Of a stretch of 64,000 nt of DNA, positions 41,211 through 49,652 are shown one piece after another. The position numbers were made by a program, and so were the translations under genes. Within the stretch, counting starts at the first letter, position 1; every line of letters begins with the position of its first letter. A model generated the notes under the pieces. The model worked only from the letters and a program-made list of their open reading frames with translations, was not told the origin of the DNA and did not search any database. Origin of the DNA: Amycolatopsis aidingensis. Lineage in GTDB: Bacteria; Actinomycetota; Actinomycetes; Mycobacteriales; Pseudonocardiaceae. Location of the stretch: positions 1,648,001-1,712,000 of the forward strand of contig NZ_CP076538.1 in the NCBI RefSeq assembly GCF_018885265.1, given 5' to 3'.

Positions 41211-42551
41211 TCAGGGCTTGCCGGTGAGTCGTTCCGCGCGCAGCGCGATCTCCATCTCCAGCCTGGCGTCCGCGTCGGACAGCTTGTCGCCGAACAGATT
41301 CTCCAGCTGGTGCATCCGATACCGGATTGTCTGCGGGTGCACATTGAGCTTCGCGGCGAGTTCCGGGGCGCTGCCGCGGGACTGCAGCCAGGCCAGCAGG
41401 GTTTCGCTCAGGCGCGCCCGCTGCTTGGCGGTGAGCCCGTCGAAGGGGGCCAGGCTGCGCGCGCTCAGCTGCCGGACCAGGAACTCGTCGGTCAGCAGCC
41501 ACATCGTCGCCAGGTGATCATCACAGCGGGTCACCGGTGCGTCCTCGATGGCGCCCCGGTGCACCAGGCCCAGCGCACGCCTCGCCCAGCGTAACGAGAT
41601 GCGCGCATCGCTCAGCCGCACCGTCGGGCCCACCGCGGCCCGCCAGCCCTGCAGCTCCGCCTCCAGCTGGCCGAGGTCGCGCTCCGGGTCGGTGGTGAGC
41701 ATGCACGGCTCGGCGCTCTCCAGGTCGAGCAGTACCTCCTCGTGCACGGCCGGGGTGGTCAGCTTGTGCTGGTCCGGCCGCGGCTCCAGGGCGACCATGG
41801 TGACCCATTCCGGCAGGGTCCAGCGCGCGGCGGCGGCGAGCCCGGAGATGGCCTGCGGGGAGGCAGGCGGGCTGGCCAGGATCATCTCCAGCAGCCTGCG
41901 CTTGCGCCGCGCGATCATCCCGGCCGCGCGGGTGCGTGCCGCCGTGTAGCCCTGGATGGACAGCGCCGAGATCTCGTCGACGTAGGCGAAGATCGCCTCC
42001 GCGGCCCGGCAGAGCTCGTCGGTGGACACACCGCGGGCGTGCGCGAACTCGGCGACGTGCCGCCAGGCGACCCTGCCGCCGACCCGGTAGGCCGTCTGCA
42101 GGCAGTCCAGGCTGCGGCCCTCGTTGAACTCCACCTTGCCGAGCTGCCGGAACACGTGCACCCAGTTGTCGGCGGGCGCCGCTGGGTTCTTGATGGTGTC
42201 CACACAGTGCAGGATCGCCTGCTCGATGCCCTGGGTCATGATGTCGCCGAAGGGGCCCTCCAGCGGCTGCTGGTACTCCGGGATCGCGCGCTGGATCTCC
42301 TGCACCATGTCCCGCGCCATCCGGTCCACATGAGGCCGGAACTGCTCGGCGAGGTCGTTGGAGAGCGAGGCCCACAGCTTGCTGGCCCGGCCGGCGCCGG
42401 TCGCGGGCTCCGTGGAGCTGCGCGGGCGAGGGGCAACCGAACGTGATCGAACTTCGCCCGCTCGGGTGAGAGCGGCATTCGACGACCTCCGCTGGAAGTT
42501 GCTCGGTGCCGGTAGGTTGTCCGCACGTCCGTTACTCAGGTCCGCCTTCAT
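41211..42551 (-). CDS. PucR/CdaR-family transcriptional regulator (second of tandem pair)
   Basis: A 446-residue protein. It is homologous over most of its length to the neighbouring regulator: sensor region (DLAEQFRPHVDRMARDMVQEIQ, LDCLQTAYRVGGRVAWRHV), linker and C-terminal helix-turn-helix (PELAAKLNVHPQTIRYRMHQLENL). About 30 extra basic and Ser/Pro-rich residues lead the protein. A classic promoter stands upstream (42622-42651). PucR regulators sense small metabolites and usually control catabolic or transport genes. The tandem duplicates may have different effectors. Confidence 0.87.
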   Translation of the reverse strand: MKADLSNGRADNLPAPSNFQRRSSNAALTRAGEVRSRSVAPRPRSSTEPATGAGRASKLWASLSNDLAEQFRPHVDRMARDMVQEIQRAIPEYQQPLEGPFGDIMTQGIEQAILHCVDTIKNPAAPADNWVHVFRQLGKVEFNEGRSLDCLQTAYRVGGRVAWRHVAEFAHARGVSTDELCRAAEAIFAYVDEISALSIQGYTAARTRAAGMIARRKRRLLEMILASPPASPQAISGLAAAARWTLPEWVTMVALEPRPDQHKLTTPAVHEEVLLDLESAEPCMLTTDPERDLGQLEAELQGWRAAVGPTVRLSDARISLRWARRALGLVHRGAIEDAPVTRCDDHLATMWLLTDEFLVRQLSARSLAPFDGLTAKQRARLSETLLAWLQSRGSAPELAAKLNVHPQTIRYRMHQLENLFGDKLSDADARLEMEIALRAERLTGKP

Positions 42552-42621
42552 CGCCGCCCCTAGGTCGCAACAAAACCAGCGTCTTCACCCTCGAAGCTGA
42601 TCCAGTTTTTGTGGCCCGGGT

Positions 42622-42651
42622 AACATAATTTCAGGCGCGAGAACCTGTCAA
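42622..42651 (-). promoter_or_regulatory. Sigma-70-type promoter of the second PucR gene
   Basis: On the minus strand TTGACA, 18 bases, TATGTT, about 75-100 bases before the start codon and in locally AT-rich sequence. It is the best housekeeping-type promoter in the window. Confidence 0.6.
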
Positions 42652-42789
42652 CCGCACTTACCCGCTGCTTGCGCCCGCCCCCCTGCTCTCGCCCGGTCGA
42701 GTGGTGTGGATGCGATCCGGGGTGCGGGTTGTTCGTTTTGTCCCTCGTGTTCCGGTGACAAAAACACGTGTTACGTATTCGGCGCCGGT

Positions 42790-43773
42790 TCAACGTGTGC
42801 TCGCCGTGGGCTCGCTGATGTGCGCGTCGATCGCGGGGTCGTCGAGCAGCAGCGACCTGAGTTCTTCAATTTTCAACCGTGCCGCCGTGGTTCCGGCCAG
42901 AAACCCGGTCAGCACCTCGGCGAACCGCTCGGGCGCGGACACATGTGGGAAGTGTCTGGCCCCGTTGAACATCTGCACCTGCGCCCCGGGCATCAGCACG
43001 GTGGCGCGGTGCGCGTGCGAGGGCGGGATGAGCCAGTCCCGGTTACCCCAGGCGACCAGGGTCGGCACGCCGGCCGCGAGGTACAGCCGGTTGGTGGCGC
43101 TCACCCGCTGGCCACGCAGGTCGATCAGGCTGCGCGCGGTGTGCACGAACGCGGTCCGCCGTCGCGGGTCGGCCAGCGAGGCGAGATGCCGGGCCAGCTC
43201 CCTGCCCTCGGCGGAAAGGCGCAGCCCGAGCTTGCCTGCGAGCCAGGCGAGTCCCCTGGTCAGCGCCAGTGTCGCCCGGTTGACCGTGAGCCGCAGGGTC
43301 AGCTTGGCACCGGGCAGCGAGGTGGCCCGCAGCACCACGGTGACCTCGGGGCCGAGGCCGCCGCTGCCGACCAGGCCGAGCCGCCCGCACATCTCAGGGA
43401 ACTGGTAGGCGAACTGCATGGCGATGCCGCCGCCGAGCGAATGCCCGAGCACGGTCGCGTGCTGGTGACCCAGCAGCAGAAGCAGGTCGCGGACGGTGTT
43501 GGCGAACGCTCCCACCGAGTAGTCACCGCCCGCGCTCGCCGACTCCCCGTGACCGGGCAGGTCGGGCACGAGCACCCGGCGGTCGAACCCCCTGCGCTCC
43601 AGTTCGGCCAGCAGTGGCATCCAGGTGTGCCCGCTGCCCGCGATCCCGTGCAGCAGCACCAGCACGTCCTCATCCGCGCTGGTGCCGGCACCGGCGATGG
43701 CCGCGTCCGGAACGTACTCCCAGAAGTGCAGTTGGTGGCCGTGCAGGACGGCGTCGTACTCGCTGATGGGCAT
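42790..43773 (-). CDS. Alpha/beta hydrolase
   Basis: A 327-residue protein. The ATG at 43773 has GAGGAG 9 bases upstream; a longer frame adds 16 residues without a ribosome site. Motifs: VLVLLHGIAGSGHTW (oxyanion hole), LGHSLGGG (Ser nucleophile), and a late His in GARHFPHVSAPERF. The lid region is long and basic. There is no signal peptide. It resembles general lipase/esterase-like hydrolases; the substrate is unknown. It may belong to the lipid island, being next to the PucR pair. Confidence 0.82.
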   Translation of the reverse strand: MPISEYDAVLHGHQLHFWEYVPDAAIAGAGTSADEDVLVLLHGIAGSGHTWMPLLAELERRGFDRRVLVPDLPGHGESASAGGDYSVGAFANTVRDLLLLLGHQHATVLGHSLGGGIAMQFAYQFPEMCGRLGLVGSGGLGPEVTVVLRATSLPGAKLTLRLTVNRATLALTRGLAWLAGKLGLRLSAEGRELARHLASLADPRRRTAFVHTARSLIDLRGQRVSATNRLYLAAGVPTLVAWGNRDWLIPPSHAHRATVLMPGAQVQMFNGARHFPHVSAPERFAEVLTGFLAGTTAARLKIEELRSLLLDDPAIDAHISEPTASTR

Positions 43774-43993
43774 GGCGGTTTGCTCCTCGCAATTCGCGGG
43801 CGGAAGGTGGTGCCGGAACAAATTACCGGAATTGAGCCGTTATAGGTAAACCAGTCATATTCGCGACAGTCGGGTGCGCTGCTTTTCGTTCACCGGTGAC
43901 AGGTATCGCGGGAAGGCAATCACGAGAGCAATGTGCTGGCGGGTTTCCGGATTACCGTTGACACTTCCGGGGCGGCCCCAGAAACTCCGGCGG

Positions 43994-44707
43994 ATGGCGT
44001 ATCGTTCCTGGAACGACCATGCCCTGCCCGGCGACTGTGACATTCTCGCCGAGGTGGTCACGGTCGGCAGGGTGACCCGGGACCTGCTGAGTGTCGTGTT
44101 GCGACCGTCGCGCCGGTGGCGGGGGTTTCGCGCCGGTCAGTACGTGCGGCTCGCCGTGCGGGTCGATGGGGTGCGGCGCACCCGGTGCTTTCCGCTGGCC
44201 GGCTCGCAGCACCGCGCGGACGGGCGGATCGAACTCGCGATACGTGCGTGCGGGAACCCTTGGCTCGCCGGGTATACGGCGGCGATCCGGCCGGGAACCG
44301 TGCTCGAGCTCTCCCGTGCGCGTGGCGGGTTCCTGCTGCCGCAGCCCCGGCCGCGGCACCTGCTGCTGATCGGCGCCGGTTACGGAGTCGTGCCGCTGCT
44401 CTCGATGCTGCGCACACTCGCCGACGAGTGTCATACCGGCGCGGTGGCCCTGCTGCACTACCCCGGAGCCTGCGGCGAGGTCCCGTACCGGGAGGAACTG
44501 GCCCGGCTGCGCGATACCTGCGCCGATCTCCGGATCTCGTATGCCGATCCCGGCCGGCACGGTCCGTTCAGCCCCGCGCACCTGCTCGCCGTGGCGCCCT
44601 GGTACCCGGAGGCCGAGACCTACCTGTGCGGTGACGTCACGCTGACCGAGGCGGTGCGCCGGATGTACCGGGACACCGCGCTCGCTCACCGGCTGCAGAG
44701 GGCATGA
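43994..44707 (+). CDS. Flavin reductase-like protein without iron-sulfur domain
   Basis: A 237-residue protein of the ferredoxin-reductase superfamily. The FAD-binding barrel has FRAGQYVRL and RCFPLAGS (the R-x-x-S flavin motif in altered form). The NAD(P) domain has LLLIGAGYGVVPLLSML and YLCGDVTLTEAV. The [2Fe-2S] domain normally fused to such reductases is absent, so electrons must pass to a separate partner or directly to substrate. The ATG at 43994 has only a weak ribosome site. The gene directly precedes the DoxX gene with a 56-base gap. Confidence 0.75.
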   Translation: MAYRSWNDHALPGDCDILAEVVTVGRVTRDLLSVVLRPSRRWRGFRAGQYVRLAVRVDGVRRTRCFPLAGSQHRADGRIELAIRACGNPWLAGYTAAIRPGTVLELSRARGGFLLPQPRPRHLLLIGAGYGVVPLLSMLRTLADECHTGAVALLHYPGACGEVPYREELARLRDTCADLRISYADPGRHGPFSPAHLLAVAPWYPEAETYLCGDVTLTEAVRRMYRDTALAHRLQRA

Positions 44708-44763
44708 GCCGTTCCCGGGTACCATCGCGGGGGACCGGCCACCCTCGCTTATCGGGAGCTCCT

Positions 44764-45114
44764 GTGTCCGTCGTCGCCGCGATCATCTCCCTCCTGCTCA
44801 CGCTCACCTTCCTCGGTATGGGCGCGGGGAAGGTGGCGGGGATCGAGCAGATGCGACGGTCGGCCGATCATCTGGGCGTCCCACCCGGCCTGAACCGCTC
44901 GATCGGCGTGCTCGAACTGGCGGCGGCCGCCGGGCTGATCGCCGGATTCTGGATCCAGTCCCTCGGCCTCGCCGCCTCGATCGGACTGGTACTGCTGATG
45001 GTCGGGGCGGTCTACTACCACGTGCGGGCCAGGGACCCCGCCGGGCAGCTGCTGCCGCCAGCGGGCCTCGGCGTGCTCGCGGTGATCAATGCCGTGCTGC
45101 TCGGCCTGACCTGA
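44764..45114 (+). CDS. DoxX-family small membrane protein
   Basis: A 116-residue protein with a GTG start 5 bases after GGGAG. It has four hydrophobic helices (VVAAIISLLLTLTFLGMGAGKVAG, IGVLELAAAAGLIAGFWI, LAASIGLVLLMVGAVYYH, LAVINAVLLGLT), and the GAGK-VAG and VLELAAA motifs are typical of the DoxX/DoxX-like family. Members are linked to quinol oxidation or thiol stress; the exact role is unclear here. Confidence 0.8.
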   Translation: MSVVAAIISLLLTLTFLGMGAGKVAGIEQMRRSADHLGVPPGLNRSIGVLELAAAAGLIAGFWIQSLGLAASIGLVLLMVGAVYYHVRARDPAGQLLPPAGLGVLAVINAVLLGLT

Positions 45115-45282
45115 ACGCACCCGCGAAGGTCAAGTCCGGGACCCGGAATCGTGCCCGACTCGTTGTCTTGATCGATGCGTCCATCCTGGCCGGTCCGGGA
45201 GGATGAACCCCCTGGAGCTTGACGATCGTCGAGTTGGCAAGATACGGCTTTCGCCGGACGCGGACGAAGGAAGTGATCTCAG

Positions 45283-45729
45283 GTGCATTCCCAGACCGCG
45301 CAGGTTGACGACCTTCAGCTCGTAGCGATGCCGAGCGCCATGAACTGCGCCGACTTGTTCGTCCGGTTCACCCTCGCCGAGTGGTCCCTGCGGCCGATGC
45401 AGGAGGACGCGGCGAACGCGGTGCGCGGGTTCGTCTCGGCGGTCGTGGACCGGTCCAATGAGCGCTCGCCCGCGTTCATCACGGTCCGGTTACGGGTGAG
45501 CGGTGCCTACCTGGTGGTCGAGGTGTTCGACGACCAGGGGATCCAGCGGCCCTCGGTGCGGGAGCTGCCGCTGCCCTCCGGGGTGACTGCGGAGGCGGTC
45601 CCGCTGCCACGGCGAGAGGCGCGCCGGTCGATGGTGGACGAGCAGATGCAAGGCGAGAACGTGGAGGTCGACCCGCAGCTGGTGCGCCGGGTGCTGACCG
45701 GGTTGACCCGCTCCGCCGAGGAGCAGTGA
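45283..45729 (+). CDS. Degenerate HATPase/anti-sigma-like protein
   Basis: A 148-residue protein with a GTG start and AAGGAAG 9 bases upstream. The layout FVRFTLAEWSLRP...AVRGFVSAVV...LVVEVFDDQG follows the GHKL ATP-binding domain of anti-sigma kinases (RsbW-like). The Asn of the N-box helix is missing (the region reads RGFVSAVVDRS) and only the D-D-x-G-like G1 loop remains. It probably cannot bind ATP normally, and may act as a binding protein in a partner-switch system. The family assignment is moderate. Confidence 0.6.
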   Translation: MHSQTAQVDDLQLVAMPSAMNCADLFVRFTLAEWSLRPMQEDAANAVRGFVSAVVDRSNERSPAFITVRLRVSGAYLVVEVFDDQGIQRPSVRELPLPSGVTAEAVPLPRREARRSMVDEQMQGENVEVDPQLVRRVLTGLTRSAEEQ

Positions 45730-45779
45730 GGTATAGGCTGAGTTCGCGCTTACCCCGGTACCCCCGATGGAGGTAGCAG

Positions 45780-46367
45780 ATGGCGCGCTCGGCACCACGC
45801 GGTACCGATGAGCAGGTGACGGTGGCCGACCTCGTCGGCAGGGCCCGCACCACGCCACTGCGGCGCGCGCCCGAGAACGACGACACCAAGCCGTTCTTCA
45901 CCGACGCACTCGCGGTCGCCCTCGGTGAGCAGGATGAAGCCGGCCGCGGAGCCCGGCACCGCGCCCCCGAGGCCGCCCCCGCGCGCGGGCGGGACCGCCG
46001 TGGCCTGCTGCTGCTCGCGGCGGGCGGGGTGCTGCTGTTCGGGCTGACCGGCGCCGTGGTGTTCGGCCTGGCGGGGGAGACCGTGCGCGGTTCGGCCCAG
46101 CCCGGCGGCCTGCCCCCGCCGGCCACCGGGGAGACCAGTACGGGGACCACCACGACCACGACGACCACCACCACGACCGCACCGCCCGCGAGCACGACGA
46201 ACCAGCGGCCGCCCGCCGAGACCCGGCCGCGCCGCACGGTCACCAAGACCACCCCGCCGCCGGAGCGCGAGCCCCGCAGCGACCGGGAACGGGTCGAGGA
46301 CGCGGTCAGCTCCATGCTGAGCGAGGTGTCCAGCAGGCTGGATGACTGGCCCTCCCGCGACTGGTGA
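45780..46367 (+). CDS. Single-pass membrane protein with Thr/Pro-rich outer region
   Basis: A 195-residue protein with GGAGG 7 bases before the ATG. It has a cytoplasmic N-terminus of about 75 residues (VTVADLVGRARTTPLRR), one transmembrane helix (LLLLAAGGVLLFGLTGAVVFGLA), a poly-Thr stretch of 12 (about residues 120-131) and a charged C-terminus with a short amphipathic helix (VEDAVSSMLSEVSSRLDDW). No known domain is recognised. It follows the anti-sigma-like gene by 50 bases and may be co-transcribed. Confidence 0.65.
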   Translation: MARSAPRGTDEQVTVADLVGRARTTPLRRAPENDDTKPFFTDALAVALGEQDEAGRGARHRAPEAAPARGRDRRGLLLLAAGGVLLFGLTGAVVFGLAGETVRGSAQPGGLPPPATGETSTGTTTTTTTTTTTAPPASTTNQRPPAETRPRRTVTKTTPPPEREPRSDRERVEDAVSSMLSEVSSRLDDWPSRDW

Positions 46368-46376
46368 ACCGCCCGC

Positions 46377-47210
46377 TCAGCTACCCCGCAGCTGCTCCAG
46401 CAGGAGCGCGGCCATGGCGTCGGCCGCTTCCTCCGGTACCCAGTGCGTGACGTCCTCCAGCATCTCGAACCGGTAAGGACCGGTCACCCAGCGCTCGGTC
46501 GCCAGCGCCGCGGTGGAGCCGAAGGCCACGTCCTCGGTACCCCACACGTACATCGTGGGCACCGGGACGGTGTCGATCTTGCCGTCCGGCCTGCCGGCGC
46601 GGTACCAGTTCAGGGCGGCGGTGAGCGCGCCCGGCTCGAACAGCCGTTGCAGGTACTCCTCGACGTGACTCTCCGGCACCCGCCACTCGAACATCCTGCG
46701 CAGTGCCTCGCCTTCGTTGTCCAGCATCCGCCGCTCGGTGATCCGGGGCTGCCGCCATTCGGTGAGGTAGCCAGAGCGCAGCTGCTGGTCCTCGTCGGTG
46801 CGCAGGGCCTCGGCCAGCGCCGCCGGATGCGGGGTGGACACGGCGGTGAGCGAGCGCACCCGCTCGGGGTGCTCCGCGGCCGTCCACCAGGCCACCGCCC
46901 CGCCCCAGTCGTGCCCCACCAGGTCGAAGCGGTGCCAGCCCAGCTCGTCCGCCATCGCCAGCACATCGCCGACCAGCTCCGGCATCGCGTACTCGGCTGG
47001 CTGCTCCGGGCGCACCCCTGGGGAATAGCCCCGCTGGTCCGGTGCCACGGCGCGGTACTCGCGCGCGCCGAGTACGGCGAGCTGGTGCTCCCACTCGATC
47101 GCCGCCTCGGGGAAGCCATGCAGCAGCAGGACCGGCCTGCCGTCCGCCGGGCCTGCCGCGATCGCGTCGAAGCTGCCCGCCGGGGTGGGAATGCTGAGAT
47201 GCTCGATCAT
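46377..47210 (-). CDS. Alpha/beta hydrolase, epoxide-hydrolase-like
   Basis: A 277-residue protein from ATG at 47210 (an in-frame GTG-type extension to 47234 is possible; neither has a clear ribosome site). Motifs: VLLLHGFPEAAIEWEHQ (HGFP), GHDWGGAVAWW where the nucleophile is Asp, VWGTEDVAF for the acid, and THWVPEE for the His. Asp in HDWGG indicates an epoxide hydrolase or haloalkane dehalogenase-type ester intermediate. Substrate unknown. Confidence 0.83.
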   Translation of the reverse strand: MIEHLSIPTPAGSFDAIAAGPADGRPVLLLHGFPEAAIEWEHQLAVLGAREYRAVAPDQRGYSPGVRPEQPAEYAMPELVGDVLAMADELGWHRFDLVGHDWGGAVAWWTAAEHPERVRSLTAVSTPHPAALAEALRTDEDQQLRSGYLTEWRQPRITERRMLDNEGEALRRMFEWRVPESHVEEYLQRLFEPGALTAALNWYRAGRPDGKIDTVPVPTMYVWGTEDVAFGSTAALATERWVTGPYRFEMLEDVTHWVPEEAADAMAALLLEQLRGS

Positions 47211-47376
47211 CACGGTCACCGTAGCCTGGGCCACCGACAGCCGGGCACGGCCGCTACCGCCCTCCTTTCCGGAATGGGAGCACGGAAATCACGTGGATAT
47301 GTGATCACCCGTCGGCGCGACGATTGGGTCGGGATTTTCCGGCTTCACCGGTAGCGTGTCCCCCGGTAGTCCAAAC

Positions 47377-47432
47377 GGGGGTAGATCCTTAGGTCGCGCC
47401 GCCGAACGGGGTAGGCTTCCCCCTCGGTGTGC
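47377..47432 (+). promoter_or_regulatory. Conserved leader element of the first GGDEF/EAL-like gene
   Basis: GGGGGTAG and GGGGTAGGCT with the two TAG triplets exactly 30 bases apart, then 9 bases, then GTGTGC. The same arrangement and spacing occur at 53983-54038 before the paralogous gene. TAGGCT could be a -10 hexamer. It is about 90-105 bases before the start codon. Confidence 0.5.
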
Positions 47433-47518
47433 GCGGAACGGAATAGGTCGATGCCGGCTGTTCCCGGCCGTACGACAGTGTGCGTAATGTGGGCCTTCGT
47501 CGAAATCGGACAGGTGAC

Positions 47519-49651
47519 ATGACCTTGTCGCTCTCCGGCGATCTTTCCGCGTCGGCAGGCGTACCGGAGCCACGCGGTACCGACAGCCGATGGCGGGTGA
47601 AGCTCGCCCGCAAGTGGGCCCGCAGGCTCAGCGCGGGTGAGTCCCCCGGGCCCGGTGCGGATGAGCTGGAACGGCAGCTGGCCGAGCTGGTCGACCAGCT
47701 GTGCACGATCGTGACCGGTGAGCCCTTCTCCGCAGGGGAGGCGGTCGGGCTCGGCGCTCGCCTGGTCGAGCTGGACTGCACCGGTGAGACCACCCTGCGC
47801 TGCACCCTGGAGGTGCTGGGCAAGAACCTGCTGCGCGGCCTCGGACCACGCCGCGAGGGCGACCTGGCCGAGCGGGTGCTCGCCGCGCTGGCGGCGCTGG
47901 CCGCGGGCTACAGCGGTGCGCTGCGCTCAGCCGTGGCCGAGTCGCAGGAGAGTTCCCTTGTGGAGAGCCTGCGCCAGGCACACGGCAACCTGGAGCTGAG
48001 CAGGGCGCAGTTCGACGAGCTGTTCATCCGCTCGACGAGTGGGGTGGCGATCACCGACCTGGACGGCCGCCTGCTGCGCACGAACGAGGCCTTCCAGCGG
48101 ATCCTGGACCGCTCCGCGGCCGACCTCGCCGCGTGCACGCTGTTCGACGTGGTGCAGGCTTCGGAGGCCGAGGCGCTGCGCGGGTACTGGCAGGACCTGC
48201 TGGACGGGATGCCGCAGCCGTTGCGGCAGTGGCGCACCCTGATGCGCAGCGATGGCGAGGCGGTGCTGGCGAGCCTGTCGATCTCGTTGCTGCGGGACGC
48301 CGATGGCAGGCCGGACCGGTACGTCACGATGGTCGAGGACGACACCGACCTGGCGTTGCTGCAGAACCGGATGAGCCACCAGTCCCTGCACGATATGACG
48401 ACCGGGTTGCCGAACCGGCAGTTCTTCACCTCCTACCTGGAGAAGGCGCTCGGCCGGGCCGATCCGCTGACCGGGGTGACCGTCTACCACCTGGACCTGG
48501 ACGCCTTCTCACTGGTCGCCGACGGCCTCGGCAGGCAGGCGGGGGACCGGCTGTTGCGCTGGGTGTCCGACCGGTTGCGCCAGGTGTTCGCCGGCGAGGA
48601 GTCGATGGTCGCCCGGTTCAGCGGGGACGAGTTCGCCGTGGCCGTGGAGAACGCGCCAGGCGGCCCGGACGTGGTGAGCACGGTGACCCGGATCAACGAG
48701 GCGCTTGCCGAGCCGGTGTACCTGGACGGCCACGGGGTGGCCGCCTCAGCCTCCATCGGCGTGGTGCACCGCCCGCCACCGGACATCCCACCGGAGGAAC
48801 TGCTGCGCGCCGCCGATATGACCCTGCGCAGGGCCCGCCGGAACGGGTGCAGGCAGTGGGAACTGTTCGACGCGGGCAAGGATCTCGCCGAGCGCGAGCG
48901 GTTCAGCCTGGCCGCCGCCATGCCGGGTGCGTGGGAGACCGGCCAGGTCAGGCCGGTGTACGCCCCGATCGTGGATCTCGCGCGGGACAAGGTGGTCGGC
49001 ATCGAGGCGATGCTGCGCTGGGAGCATCCCGAGTTCGGCGCGCTGCCGCACGAGAAGTGCGTCGAGCTCGCCGAGCAGACCGGGCTGACGCTGTCGCTGG
49101 GAACCTGGCTGATGAAGGTGGCCTGCGCGCGGATCAGCGAGGCAGGCGAGCTGCCGTTCAGCGTCAACCTCACGCCCAACCAGGCGGTCGATCCGGACCT
49201 CGTCGGCAACGTGCTGCGGGCACTGGAGGACAGCGGGCTGCATCCGCACCGGTTGCGCCTGGTCTTTCCGCTGCGCGAGCTGGTGACCGAGCGCGGCGAG
49301 GCGGTGGACAACCTGCGGGTGCTCGCCGAGGTCGGGGTCTGCATCGTGGTGCGCGACTTCGACGGCGGCCTGGCCGACCTGGCCTGCCTCGAGGACCTTC
49401 CGGTGTGCGCCGTGCGGCTGGCCAGGCGGCTGGTCGACCGGCTGGCCCCGAGCACGGGCCGGTTCCAGGTCGACGAGGTGCTCGGCGACCTGGTGCGGCT
49501 GATGCACTCGGCCGGGGTGCTCGTGGTGATCGACGGCGTGGAAACGGCCGAGCAGGCCGCCTGGTGGCGGGAGGTCGGCGCCGACCGGGTCCTCGGCAGC
49601 CTGTTCACGCCCGAGGGCCCGGTCGATGATCCCGCCGTCCTCCTTCCCTGA
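47519..49651 (+). CDS. PAS-GGDEF-EAL-like signalling protein with degenerate EAL domain
   Basis: A 710-residue cytoplasmic protein. N-terminal helical region (about 20-160), PAS domain (about 170-290, FIRSTSGVAITDLDGRLLRT), GGDEF domain (about 300-460) with active-site loop FSGDEF and metal Asp in DLDAFS, then an EAL-like domain (about 475-700). In the EAL part the motif is EAM, the DDF motif is RDFDGG, and the catalytic Lys and Glu positions are not conserved (VRLARR, IDGVET); only FSVNLTPN keeps its Asn. It is therefore a likely diguanylate cyclase whose EAL part is catalytically dead and may act as a sensor. There are no transmembrane segments. It is paralogous to 54119-56257. Confidence 0.85.
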   Translation: MTLSLSGDLSASAGVPEPRGTDSRWRVKLARKWARRLSAGESPGPGADELERQLAELVDQLCTIVTGEPFSAGEAVGLGARLVELDCTGETTLRCTLEVLGKNLLRGLGPRREGDLAERVLAALAALAAGYSGALRSAVAESQESSLVESLRQAHGNLELSRAQFDELFIRSTSGVAITDLDGRLLRTNEAFQRILDRSAADLAACTLFDVVQASEAEALRGYWQDLLDGMPQPLRQWRTLMRSDGEAVLASLSISLLRDADGRPDRYVTMVEDDTDLALLQNRMSHQSLHDMTTGLPNRQFFTSYLEKALGRADPLTGVTVYHLDLDAFSLVADGLGRQAGDRLLRWVSDRLRQVFAGEESMVARFSGDEFAVAVENAPGGPDVVSTVTRINEALAEPVYLDGHGVAASASIGVVHRPPPDIPPEELLRAADMTLRRARRNGCRQWELFDAGKDLAERERFSLAAAMPGAWETGQVRPVYAPIVDLARDKVVGIEAMLRWEHPEFGALPHEKCVELAEQTGLTLSLGTWLMKVACARISEAGELPFSVNLTPNQAVDPDLVGNVLRALEDSGLHPHRLRLVFPLRELVTERGEAVDNLRVLAEVGVCIVVRDFDGGLADLACLEDLPVCAVRLARRLVDRLAPSTGRFQVDEVLGDLVRLMHSAGVLVVIDGVETAEQAAWWREVGADRVLGSLFTPEGPVDDPAVLLP

Positions 49652-49652
49652 C

